NCBI RefSeq assembly: GCF_011813015.1
Contig: NZ_QHLQ01000018.1
Span: 18,766-82,765, forward strand
Direction: 5' to 3'
Origin: Parasedimentitalea denitrificans
GTDB lineage: Bacteria; Pseudomonadota; Alphaproteobacteria; Rhodobacterales; Rhodobacteraceae
DNA: 64,000 bases
Below, one piece after another: positions 53,723 to 60,726 of this stretch. Under the pieces are notes generated by a model that saw only the letters and a program-made list of their open reading frames with translations, had not been told where the DNA came from and did not search any database. The number at the start of each line of letters is the position of its first letter. The first letter of the stretch is position 1. Position numbers and translations under genes: made by a program.

Positions 53723-54157
53723 ATGGCGAAGTCGAAACACCCGCCGCTGTTGAAAGCCGCGCTGGCAGACATCGCGAGCATGAAAAAGAACATAGACAAA
53801 AACCTTACAACCATGAAAGCCATTGCCAAGGCCTGCGCAAGCACGCAAAGCTCCGCGACCGCCACCAGTTCGGGCTTCAACAAGCAGTACAAATACCTTC
53901 AGGACGTCGTTGAGAAGTACGCCACTCAAATCGTCGAAATAGGGCAACTGGAAACAGACTTGGCAGAGGCCAAGGGCAACAAGAAAAAAGAGGCTGAGAT
54001 CAAGAAGGCGCTGGCCAAGGCCGAGAAAGCGGGCGATGCAAGCCGCAAAGAGTACAATGTCGGCTGCAAATTGATGGCCACTCTTTCACAAGGGATGATT
54101 GACCAAGTTGACGGCGTTGCCGCAGCGGCCGAAAAATTTGTCAAGTTCACCACATAA
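53723..54157 (+). CDS. Hypothetical alanine/lysine-rich coiled-coil protein
   Basis: The 144-residue, mostly helical protein has no signal or membrane segment. MAKSKHPPLLKAALADIASMKKNIDKNLTTMKAIAKAC is followed by ETDLAEAKGNKKKEAEIKKALAKAEKAGDASRKEYNVGCKLMATLSQGMIDQVDGVAAAAEKFVKF. Heptad-like Ala/Leu spacing gives a coiled coil at about 62-105. No family is recognised. GGAGG lies four bases before the ATG, a strong site, so it is likely translated well. Confidence 0.6.
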   Translation: MAKSKHPPLLKAALADIASMKKNIDKNLTTMKAIAKACASTQSSATATSSGFNKQYKYLQDVVEKYATQIVEIGQLETDLAEAKGNKKKEAEIKKALAKAEKAGDASRKEYNVGCKLMATLSQGMIDQVDGVAAAAEKFVKFTT

Positions 54158-54493
54158 CAAAGGTCGCGAGCCCGGCGCCTTTTGGTAGATTTCAGTTCGC
54201 TCCATGCCAAACTCTGCAATATCAAACGCCAGCTGAACGGTTTGCAGATTGTGATACGTCTATCGAGTGAAGCCACCACTATGTAAGGCCAATGGGTGGC
54301 ATGAAACCAACACAAGACCAGTTACTCTATTCCCACTCCATGAAATTCATCCGCAGCTCACCTCAGCAACTGATCCTCGCCAACAAGCCTCGGCTGATGG
54401 GCCAATCCATCAGAAACCCTGACGATCTAGCTATTACTGACTTTCGACCATAGACTAATCAGAGAACCGCAGATCATCAGGGAGAACAGTCAC
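54158..54493. other. Intergenic stretch, 336 bp
   Basis: It holds no intact gene. The truncated copy at 54340-54453 lies within it. The remainder is AT-richer and contains nothing that I recognise. Confidence 0.45.
54340..54453 (+). pseudogene. Truncated second copy of the 54.85-kb gene's 5' end
   Basis: The sequence begins with ATG and reads MKFIRSSPQQLILANKPRLMGQ before running into unrelated codons to a stop at 54453 (37 residues). It matches MKVVRNTPEQLIVANKPWLIGI of the intact gene at 54854 over its first 20 codons, and the preceding CAGTTACTCT...CACT also matches. Similarity ends at the same place as in the remnant at 51675, so duplications share a break point. Confidence 0.8.
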
Positions 54494-54796
54494 ATGGACC
54501 GTGAAACCTATAAGGATCCACCAACCCGGTGGGAAAAAACCGCCTCTCATGAGGCTACCGGCCGCAGTGCTTTTCAGAGAACCGTGGATTTTATGAACAC
54601 GGGAAACAACGAAGGCAGTATGACGGTCGAAGTACAGGTGATGGAAAACACCGGTACGATCATCGCGGAAACATCCATGTATATCGAATGGGAATACCAC
54701 GGCGGCGTGCGGGTAGACTTTGCAACCGACGGTCAGTCCATCACTCTGACAGGGTCAGATGGCGATGTCGAAATCGTTCCCTTGCCCGCCAAGTGA
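54494..54796 (+). CDS. Hypothetical acidic cytoplasmic protein
   Basis: The 100-residue product (MDRETYKDPPTRWEKTASHEATGRSAFQRT, then VDFMNTGNNEGSMTVEVQVMENTGTIIAETSMYIEWEYHGGVRVDF) lacks signal or membrane segments and is rich in acidic residues and beta-prone stretches. No family is recognised. GGGAG lies about ten bases upstream of the ATG. It precedes the small membrane protein gene by 57 bases on the same strand, so the two may be co-transcribed. Confidence 0.55.
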   Translation: MDRETYKDPPTRWEKTASHEATGRSAFQRTVDFMNTGNNEGSMTVEVQVMENTGTIIAETSMYIEWEYHGGVRVDFATDGQSITLTGSDGDVEIVPLPAK

Positions 54797-54853
54797 TAGC
54801 CTCCGCTGACAGACAGTATCCATCCAACAAACGAACAGTTACCCTCGCTCACT

Positions 54854-55354
54854 ATGAAAGTCGTCCGCAACACACCCGAACAGCTGATCGTCGCCAACAA
54901 GCCTTGGCTGATCGGCATTGCCTTGATTCTGTTCATTCTGGCCTTTGTCGGCGCCGGATTGCTGGTCGCCACCGAGGAACCCCTGTTCGGCATTCCTTTT
55001 GCACTGTTTGGCGGTGGCATCGGCGCGGCTTGCTTTGTTGCCTTTGTACGCCGGGTGCAGGTGATATTTGACTGCGGCAGCAATCTCATCACCATCCGCA
55101 CACAATCACTCTATACCTATCGCGAAGACACCCACCCCCTGTCACAGTTGAACAAGGCGGTATTGGAAACCACGGTCTCGTCCATGAACAATAGCAATGC
55201 CAACACCCTGTATCGCCCCTCGCTGGACATCGGCGGCACCCTGCACCCCATGGTCGTCAGCTATACCAATACCCGCGGTCCAGCCCGGCTGGTCAATGCC
55301 GTGAACAAGTGGCTGCAGGCTGCCCCGCTTGACTCTGCCCGCGATCAGGCGTAA
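54854..55354 (+). CDS. Hypothetical membrane protein, intact member of the truncated-copy family
   Basis: The 166-residue product has a charged start (MKVVRNTPEQLIVANKPW), two membrane helices (LIGIALILFILAFVGAGLLVA and GIPFALFGGGIGAACFVAFV) and a mostly cytoplasmic C-terminal domain with strand-forming stretches (VIFDCGSNLITIRTQSL, ETTVSSMNNSN). The domain resembles PH-like small domains after membrane hairpins in appearance only; the family is not recognised. Degenerate copies of its first 20 codons lie at 51675 and 54340. Three hairpins and ffh follow. Confidence 0.7.
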   Translation: MKVVRNTPEQLIVANKPWLIGIALILFILAFVGAGLLVATEEPLFGIPFALFGGGIGAACFVAFVRRVQVIFDCGSNLITIRTQSLYTYREDTHPLSQLNKAVLETTVSSMNNSNANTLYRPSLDIGGTLHPMVVSYTNTRGPARLVNAVNKWLQAAPLDSARDQA

Positions 55355-55369
55355 CGCCTCCCACAACAT

Positions 55370-55444
55370 CCGGAAGAACTGAGTCTTCCGGTCCCTGCTT
55401 GTACCAGGGATCGCCCCCCACCAGCGTGTTACGCCCGTGGGGGC
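55370..55444. repeat. Three consecutive hairpins before ffh
   Basis: CCGGAAGA/TCTTCCGG (55370-55377, 55384-55391), TCCCTG/CAGGGA (55392-55397, 55405-55410) and GCCCCCCAC/GTGGGGGC with a one-base bulge (55413-55421, 55437-55444) follow one another within 75 bases. None has a T-run. They do not resemble the known SRP RNA core sequence, so I do not call them 4.5S RNA. Confidence 0.55.
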
Positions 55445-55446
55445 AA

Positions 55447-55475
55447 TTGTGTATGGACCCGGCATTCCCTACATA
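55447..55475 (+). promoter_or_regulatory. Candidate ffh promoter
   Basis: TTGTGT (55447-55452), a 17-base spacer and TACATA (55470-55475) form a moderate sigma-70-like pair, 41 bases before the ffh ATG. Spacing is ideal, the elements are only partly consensus. Confidence 0.35.
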
Positions 55476-55516
55476 GGGCAGGCCAAAACCGAAACCGGCT
55501 AAGGAGGCCGAGAGGC

Positions 55517-57031
55517 ATGTTTGAAAATCTATCCGAACGCCTGTCAGGTGTCTTTGACCGGCTGACAAAACAAGGCGCGCTTTCTGAGGAAGACGTCAAA
55601 ACCGCACTGCGCGAAGTCCGCGTTGCCCTGCTCGAGGCCGATGTCTCGCTGCCGGTTGCGCGTGAATTTGTCAAAAAGGTCCAGACCGAAGCCACTGGTC
55701 AGGCCGTCACCAAATCGGTGACCCCCGGTCAGCAGGTTGTCAAAATCGTTCACGACGCCCTGATCGCCACCCTGCAAGGTGAAGGTGATCCCGGTCAGCT
55801 CAAGGTCGACAACCCACCTGCCCCAATCCTGATGGTTGGTTTGCAGGGTTCTGGTAAGACCACCACCACCGGTAAGCTCGCCAAGCGCCTGAAAGACAAA
55901 GAAGGCAAAAAGGTCCTGATGGCCTCGCTTGACGTCTATCGTCCGGCGGCGATGGATCAGTTGGCTGTTCTAGGTACTCAGATCGGTGTCGACACACTGC
56001 CTATCGTCAAGGGCCAGAACCCAGTTGATATCGCCAAGCGCGCCAAGCAACAGGCGATGCTGGGTGGCTATGACGTCTATATGCTGGATACCGCCGGCCG
56101 TCTGCACATCGACGAAGTCCTGATGCAAGAGGTCGAAGACGTCCGCAATGCGGTCGAGCCTCGCGAAACTCTGCTGGTTGTTGATGGCCTGACAGGTCAG
56201 GTCGCGGTCGAGGTTGCACAGGAATTCGACGACAAAATCGGTATTTCCGGCGTGGTCCTGACCCGGATGGACGGCGACGGACGCGGCGGTGCTGCCCTGT
56301 CCATGCGCGCTGTCACCGGCAAGCCAATCCGCTTTGTCGGTCTTGGCGAAAAGATGGACGCGCTCGAAACGTTTGAGCCTGACCGTATCGCCGGCCGTAT
56401 CCTCGGCATGGGTGACATCGTAGCGCTGGTCGAAAAGGCCCAGGAAACCATCGAGGCCGAACAGGCCGAGAAGATGATGAAGCGCATGATGAAGGGTCAG
56501 TTCAACATGAACGACCTGCGCACTCAGCTGGAACAGATGCAGCAAATGGGCGGCATGGAAGGCATGATGTCGATGATGCCCGGCATGGGCAAAATGGCTA
56601 AACAGGTTGAAGAGGCCGGTTTCGACGACAAAGTCCTGAAACGCCAGATCGCTCTGATCCAGTCGATGACCAAGAAAGAACGCGCCAATCCCAAGATCCT
56701 GCAGGCCAACCGCAAAAAGCGGATTGCACGCGGTGCAGGCATGGAAGTGTCCGACCTGAACAAGCTTCTGAAGATGCACCGCCAGATGGGCGACATGATG
56801 AAGAAGATGGGCAAGATGGGCAAAGGCGGCATGCTCAAACAAGCCATGAAGGGCATGATGGGCAAAGGCGGCGGCATGCCCGGCGCCGGCATGGATCCCA
56901 GCCAGATGGACCCCAAAGCACTAGAAGCAGCTGCCAAAGCCATGGGCGGCAAGATGCCCGGTGGCCTACCCGGTCTGGGCGGCGGCATGGGCCTGCCCTC
57001 TGGCCTGTCTGGATTTGGTAAAAAGAAATGA
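55517..57031 (+). CDS. ffh: Signal recognition particle protein
   Basis: The 504-residue product has the N-domain helices, GTPase motifs GLQGSGKTTTTGKL at about 108-121, DTAGRL, TRMDGDGRGGAALS and FVGLGEKMDALETFEPDR, and a C-terminal M domain. The tail, from residue 430, is very rich in methionine, glycine and lysine (KMGKMGKGGMLKQAMKGMMGKGG). It binds signal sequences and FtsY at the ribosome. AAGGAGG precedes the ATG. The NIPSNAP gene starts in the same four bases as the ffh stop, so translation is coupled. Confidence 0.97.
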   Translation: MFENLSERLSGVFDRLTKQGALSEEDVKTALREVRVALLEADVSLPVAREFVKKVQTEATGQAVTKSVTPGQQVVKIVHDALIATLQGEGDPGQLKVDNPPAPILMVGLQGSGKTTTTGKLAKRLKDKEGKKVLMASLDVYRPAAMDQLAVLGTQIGVDTLPIVKGQNPVDIAKRAKQQAMLGGYDVYMLDTAGRLHIDEVLMQEVEDVRNAVEPRETLLVVDGLTGQVAVEVAQEFDDKIGISGVVLTRMDGDGRGGAALSMRAVTGKPIRFVGLGEKMDALETFEPDRIAGRILGMGDIVALVEKAQETIEAEQAEKMMKRMMKGQFNMNDLRTQLEQMQQMGGMEGMMSMMPGMGKMAKQVEEAGFDDKVLKRQIALIQSMTKKERANPKILQANRKKRIARGAGMEVSDLNKLLKMHRQMGDMMKKMGKMGKGGMLKQAMKGMMGKGGGMPGAGMDPSQMDPKALEAAAKAMGGKMPGGLPGLGGGMGLPSGLSGFGKKK

Positions 57032-57366
57032 TCACCTGCACGGTTGTATACGAAATTGACCCCAATCAGGTTGACGTCTTTGAGACGTACAGCCGGGTTT
57101 GGATCGGGCTGGTCAACCGCATGGGCGGCACCCATCACGGCTATTGGCTGCCACACGAAGGCGCCAACGACATCGCCCATGCCAAATTCTCGTTCCCCTC
57201 GCTGGCAGATTACGAAGCCTATCGCATCGCGTCGGTAGATGATCCTGACTGCCAAAAGGCCTTTGCCTTTGCGAAAACAACGGATTGCATTCGCCGCTAT
57301 GATCGCAGCTTCACCCGCCCAGTGCTGGACGCCCTGCCTATCGAAGCGCTCGAGGATCTGGCCTGA
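57028..57366 (+). CDS. NIPSNAP family protein
   Basis: The 112-residue ferredoxin-like protein (MITCTVVYEIDPNQVDVFETYSRVWIGLVNRMGGTHHGYWLPHEG, with FPSLADYEAYR and DCIRRYDRSF) is typical of NIPSNAP/DUF1330-like dimeric alpha-beta barrels. Its catalytic role is unknown. It overlaps ffh by four bases and the next GNAT gene by one (TGATG), so the chain is co-translated. Confidence 0.78.
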   Translation: MITCTVVYEIDPNQVDVFETYSRVWIGLVNRMGGTHHGYWLPHEGANDIAHAKFSFPSLADYEAYRIASVDDPDCQKAFAFAKTTDCIRRYDRSFTRPVLDALPIEALEDLA

Positions 57367-57905
57367 TGCTGATCCCCACAATATCGACCCCACGCCTGAC
57401 GCTGCGCGCGCCTGAAACCGGTGATTTCCCGGACTTCGCCGCGTTCTATGCGTCTGAGCGGTCGAAATTTGTGGGTGGCCCCGCAACCGAAGAGCAAAGC
57501 TGGCGGATGCTGGCAACCGAGCTGGGCCATTGGCCCCTGCGCGGCTATGGCCGTTGGGCTGTTGAAGAAACCGAGACCGGCAAACTGGCTGGCATCATTG
57601 GTCTGTGGAACCCCAATGGCTGGCCTGAGCCCGAACTGGGCTGGGACCTAATGAACGGGTTCGAGGGCAAAGGTTACGCGACCGAGGCTGCACTTGCTGC
57701 ACGCGAGTACGCTTATGACTCCCTCGGCTGGACAACGACCATCAGCCTTGTCTCTCCCGCCAACGACGGCTCGCGCAACGTCGCCAAACGTATGGGCGCG
57801 ACATTCGAGGGCATGTTCGAACACGAGCGCCACGGCACACTGGAAATCTGGCGTCACCCATCGCCTGAAGACCTGACCGCCGGTGGAATGGAGGCCTACG
57901 CCTGA
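57366..57905 (+). CDS. GNAT acetyltransferase (RimJ/RimL type), first
   Basis: The 179-residue product has TPRLTLRAPETGDFPDFAAFYAS (RimL-like N-terminus) and the acetyl-CoA binding loop GFEGKGYATEAALAAREYAYDSLGW, followed by NDGSRNVAKRMGATFEG. Acetylation of N-termini or small amines is the likely activity; the target is unknown. It is paralogous to the next gene and shares one base with each neighbour. Confidence 0.87.
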   Translation: MLIPTISTPRLTLRAPETGDFPDFAAFYASERSKFVGGPATEEQSWRMLATELGHWPLRGYGRWAVEETETGKLAGIIGLWNPNGWPEPELGWDLMNGFEGKGYATEAALAAREYAYDSLGWTTTISLVSPANDGSRNVAKRMGATFEGMFEHERHGTLEIWRHPSPEDLTAGGMEAYA

Positions 57906-58510
57906 TGCCTGCCCAGAACATCCCCACCATCGAAACCAACCGCCTGATCCTGCGCGGCCCCGAGGCCGAGGACTACCCGGATTTCAAAGCCACGTTCAGC
58001 TCGTATCGTGCGCGTTTCATGGGCGGTCCGCTGAACACCTATGAGGCCTGGATGCTTTACGCGGCCGAGATCGGCCATTGGCAGATCCACGGTTTTGGCA
58101 TGTGGATGATCCACGACAAGGTAACAGACGAAACCTACGGCATGGCTGGCGGCTGGATGCCTGCTGGTTGGCCGGAAAAGGAAATCGCTTGGATCATCTG
58201 GCCCGATGCCGCTGGCCGTGGCTACGCGCTAGAGGCAACACATGCCGCGCGCAACTACTTCTACAACCAGCAGGGCTGGGATGGCGCGGTCAGCTACATC
58301 GACCCCAAGAACCTGGACTCGATCCGCCTGGCCGAACGCCTTGGCGCGGCCAAGGACAAAGACGCCAATACCATTGACGGCAACGACGCGGTCTACCGCC
58401 ATCCCTCGCCCGACGCGCTGAAGGATAGCCAGATCGCTCATGGCATCGAGATGGAAATCAGCCACTACGCCGACCCGCTGTTCAAACCAAAAGGATGGGC
58501 CCTTGACTGA
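57905..58510 (+). CDS. GNAT acetyltransferase (RimJ/RimL type), second
   Basis: The 201-residue product has TNRLILRGPEAEDYPDF and the CoA loop DAAGRGYALEATHAARNYFYNQQGW, then KNLDSIRLAERLGAAKDKD. It is clearly paralogous to the gene before it and about 20 residues longer at the C-terminus. The two in a row suggest a tandem duplication. Target unknown. The chorismate mutase start overlaps its end. Confidence 0.87.
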   Translation: MPAQNIPTIETNRLILRGPEAEDYPDFKATFSSYRARFMGGPLNTYEAWMLYAAEIGHWQIHGFGMWMIHDKVTDETYGMAGGWMPAGWPEKEIAWIIWPDAAGRGYALEATHAARNYFYNQQGWDGAVSYIDPKNLDSIRLAERLGAAKDKDANTIDGNDAVYRHPSPDALKDSQIAHGIEMEISHYADPLFKPKGWALD

Positions 58511-58799
58511 CAACGTGACACGCGCTGCGGAGATCCTGAAAGGTCACCGCGAAAGCATCGACCGTCTGGATGCGATCCTCGTCTACACTCTGGGCGAGCG
58601 GTTCAAGCACACCCAGGCGGTGGGCAAGCTAAAGGCCGAACATGACCTGCCGCCCTCGGACCCAACCCGTGAGTCCACTCAGATTGCCCGTCTCGAAGAT
58701 CTGGCCAACCGCGCCGATCTCGACCCCGAGTTCGCCAAGAATTTCCTGAACTTCATCATCACCGAGGTGATTCATCACCACAAGAAGCACCAGGAATAA
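58503..58799 (+). CDS. Chorismate mutase (AroQ type)
   Basis: The product is about 98 residues: HRESIDRLDAILVYTLGERFKHTQAVGKLKAEHDLPPSDPTRESTQIARLEDLANRADLDPEFAKNFLNFIITEVIHHH. Arg, Lys and other residues of the three-helix AroQ fold are seen (ID-LD, R-F, K). It rearranges chorismate to prephenate for Phe/Tyr synthesis. I take a TTG start at 58503, with AAAGGA ahead, overlapping the GNAT end; a GTG at 58515 is an alternative. rpsP follows after 96 bases. Confidence 0.87.
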   Translation: MTDNVTRAAEILKGHRESIDRLDAILVYTLGERFKHTQAVGKLKAEHDLPPSDPTRESTQIARLEDLANRADLDPEFAKNFLNFIITEVIHHHKKHQE

Positions 58800-58895
58800 C
58801 GAAACAAAGGGTGTGTGCCCGCACGTACCTGACTACGACAACCAAGAATGCCGGTGGAGATACCACCGACACAGCCACTTAAAGGAGAAACTCTC

Positions 58896-59252
58896 ATGGC
58901 TATGAAAATTCGTCTCGCCCGCGGCGGTTCCAAAAAGCGTCCTTTCTATCGCATCGTTGCGGCTGACAGCCGTATGCCACGCGATGGTCGCTTCATCGAA
59001 AAGCTGGGCACATACAACCCACTGCTGCCAAAAGACAGCGAAGAGCGCGTGAAAATGGACGTTGAGCGCGTTCAGCACTGGATCAGCAAGGGCGCACAGC
59101 CAACTGACCGTATCGCACGTATGCTGGAAGCAGCTGGCGTTCGCGAAAAGGCCGAGCGCAACAACCCTAAGAAGGGTACGCCTGGCAAGAAAGCCGTTGA
59201 GCGCGCTGAAGAAAAAGCTGCCAAGGCTGCAGACGCCGACGCTGCAGAATAA
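58896..59252 (+). CDS. rpsP: 30S ribosomal protein S16
   Basis: The product is about 118 residues: [44 protein letters not shown], the S16 consensus, with an alanine/lysine/glutamate-rich C-terminal tail common in alphaproteobacteria. AAAGGAG lies six bases before the ATG at 58896, which excludes the longer frame from 58848. Binds 16S rRNA in assembly. It is the first gene of the rpsP-bluB-rimM-trmD stretch. Confidence 0.97.
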   Translation: MAMKIRLARGGSKKRPFYRIVAADSRMPRDGRFIEKLGTYNPLLPKDSEERVKMDVERVQHWISKGAQPTDRIARMLEAAGVREKAERNNPKKGTPGKKAVERAEEKAAKAADADAAE

Positions 59253-59256
59253 GATT

Positions 59257-59898
59257 ATGACGGCGCGGAAATCTGAGTTTTCCGAGGATTTCCGCGACCA
59301 GCTTGATCTGCTGATGCGGCTCCGGCGCGACGTGCGCCGGTTCCGCGACACACCGGTGGATGAGGCCGTGCTAACCCGCTGTCTCGACGCCATCCGCCTG
59401 GCCCCCTCTGTGGGACTGAGCGAACCTTGGCGCATCCTGCGCATTGACAGCGAGACGGCCCGCGCCGCCGCTTTGAAGAATTTTGAGACCGCCAATGCCG
59501 AAGCCTTGGCAGGCTACTCTGGCGAAAACGCCAAGATCTATTCACAGCTAAAACTGACTGGCATGCAGGACGCCCCCGTCCAGCTGGCAGTCTACTGCGA
59601 CGATTCCACCACCAAGGGCCGGGGCTTGGGCGCAGGCACCATGCCGGAAATGCGCCGCTATTCTGTCGTCACTGCCATCACCCTGTTCTGGCTGGCCCTA
59701 CGCGCCGAGGGTCTCGGGCTCGGATGGGTCTCCATTTTGGACCCTGAACAGTTGAACCGCGACCTGAATGTGCCTGACGACTGGCAGCTGATCGGCTATT
59801 TCTGTCTGGGCCACCCAGAGGAAACCTCTGAAACACCGGAACTAGAACAAAAAGGCTGGGAGACCCGCCAAGACCGGCTAAAGATTGAAACCCGATGA
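59257..59898 (+). CDS. bluB: 5,6-dimethylbenzimidazole synthase BluB
   Basis: The product is about 213 residues of the nitroreductase fold: LLMRLRRDVRRFRDTPVDEAVLTRCLDAIRLAPSVGLSEPWR, then VYCDDSTTKGRGLGAGTMPEMRRYSVVTAI and GLGWVSILDPEQLNRDLNVPDDWQLIGYFCLGHPEE, the BluB pattern. It breaks FMN to dimethylbenzimidazole, the lower ligand of vitamin B12. It starts four bases after rpsP and overlaps the following small gene by four bases, so it is embedded in the ribosomal operon. It complements cobC-cobD at 25-27 kb. Confidence 0.93.
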   Translation: MTARKSEFSEDFRDQLDLLMRLRRDVRRFRDTPVDEAVLTRCLDAIRLAPSVGLSEPWRILRIDSETARAAALKNFETANAEALAGYSGENAKIYSQLKLTGMQDAPVQLAVYCDDSTTKGRGLGAGTMPEMRRYSVVTAITLFWLALRAEGLGLGWVSILDPEQLNRDLNVPDDWQLIGYFCLGHPEETSETPELEQKGWETRQDRLKIETR

Positions 59899-60050
59899 GC
59901 CTACTGCTACGTCCTGTCCGAACGCTGATGATGCTGGCAGTTGCCTTTACTGCCGGAATATTCTTTGACCGCATGAAACACACAGAGCGCTGTCATATCG
60001 CAGGCGGCTCGGTCGTAGCCGGGCTATGCGCAGGAGAAAACAATGAGTGA
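59895..60050 (+). CDS. Small 51-residue membrane protein between bluB and rimM
   Basis: The frame starts with the ATG overlapping the bluB stop (ATGA) and ends at a TGA inside the rimM start region (overlap eight bases). It encodes about 51 residues: [24 protein letters not shown] as one membrane helix, then [23 protein letters not shown] with two cysteines in the periplasmic tail. The overlaps on both sides and the clear hydrophobic helix support it. No family is recognised from memory. Confidence 0.6.
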   Translation: MSLLLRPVRTLMMLAVAFTAGIFFDRMKHTERCHIAGGSVVAGLCAGENNE

Positions 60051-60546
60051 TCTGATTTGCATCGGAGCTGTTGCTGGCTCTTTCGGAGTGCGCGGCGAGG
60101 TCCGCCTGAAAAGCTTTTGCGCCGTTCCCGAAGATATCGAAGCCTACTCTCCGCTGCAGAACGAGGACGGCAGCCAAAGCTACACGGTCTCGCTGACGCG
60201 CGTGACGAACAATGGGTTTGTGGCCATCTTGGGCGGCATTGACACCAAAGAGCAGGCCGATGCCATCAAGGGCCTGCGCCTGTTTGCCCCACGTGACGCC
60301 CTGCCCAACCTGCCGGATGATGAATACTATTATTCTGACCTGACCGGGCTGGATGTATATGACACCGGCGGCACCTTGCTGGGACAGGTCAAGTCTGTGA
60401 TGAACCACGGCGCCGGCGACCTGCTAGAAGTTCACGGGCCAGGGTTGAAGGACACAGTTCTGCTCCCCTTCACCCAAGAGGCTGTCCCGACTGTGGATAT
60501 GGTCCAGCGACGCATCATCGCCAATCCGCCCGACGGATTGTTCTGA
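60043..60546 (+). CDS. rimM: Ribosome maturation factor RimM
   Basis: The 167-residue product has [21 protein letters not shown] at the start (the RimM/PRC N-half) and [38 protein letters not shown], ending [30 protein letters not shown]. It helps 16S rRNA processing around S19. The start overlaps the 51-residue gene. Three hairpins separate it from trmD. Confidence 0.95.
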   Translation: MSDLICIGAVAGSFGVRGEVRLKSFCAVPEDIEAYSPLQNEDGSQSYTVSLTRVTNNGFVAILGGIDTKEQADAIKGLRLFAPRDALPNLPDDEYYYSDLTGLDVYDTGGTLLGQVKSVMNHGAGDLLEVHGPGLKDTVLLPFTQEAVPTVDMVQRRIIANPPDGLF

Positions 60547-60560
60547 CCAGAACTCTCAAT

Positions 60561-60679
60561 GGGGGCTTTGCCCCCTCACGCCAAAGGCGCTCACCCCCAG
60601 GATATTTGGGGCCAGATGAAAAGCGGATCCGCATCTTCATCTGGCTAAAAATATCCCGGAGCGCGAGGCAGAGCCTCGC
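60561..60679. repeat. Repeat-like hairpin cluster between rimM and trmD
   Basis: GGGGGC/GCCCCC (60561-60575) comes first. A long cruciform follows at 60601-60655: GATATTT and AAATATC outside, GCCAGATGAA (60611-60620) with TTCATCTGGC (60636-60645), and the palindrome GCGGATCCGC at the tip. GCGAGGC/GCCTCGC lies at 60663-60679. The middle element shares TATTTTTAGC...GAAG with the hairpin after azoR at 47616. Confidence 0.75.
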
Positions 60680-60726
60680 ACTTGCGCAGCCTTTCCTTCC
60701 TTCCGTCCCTATCTTATGAATGCGCC

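Noticed and set aside
55370..55510. SRP 4.5S RNA gene next to ffh
   Set aside because: The hairpins lack the conserved GGUC...GGAAG...GCAGCC core of SRP RNA.
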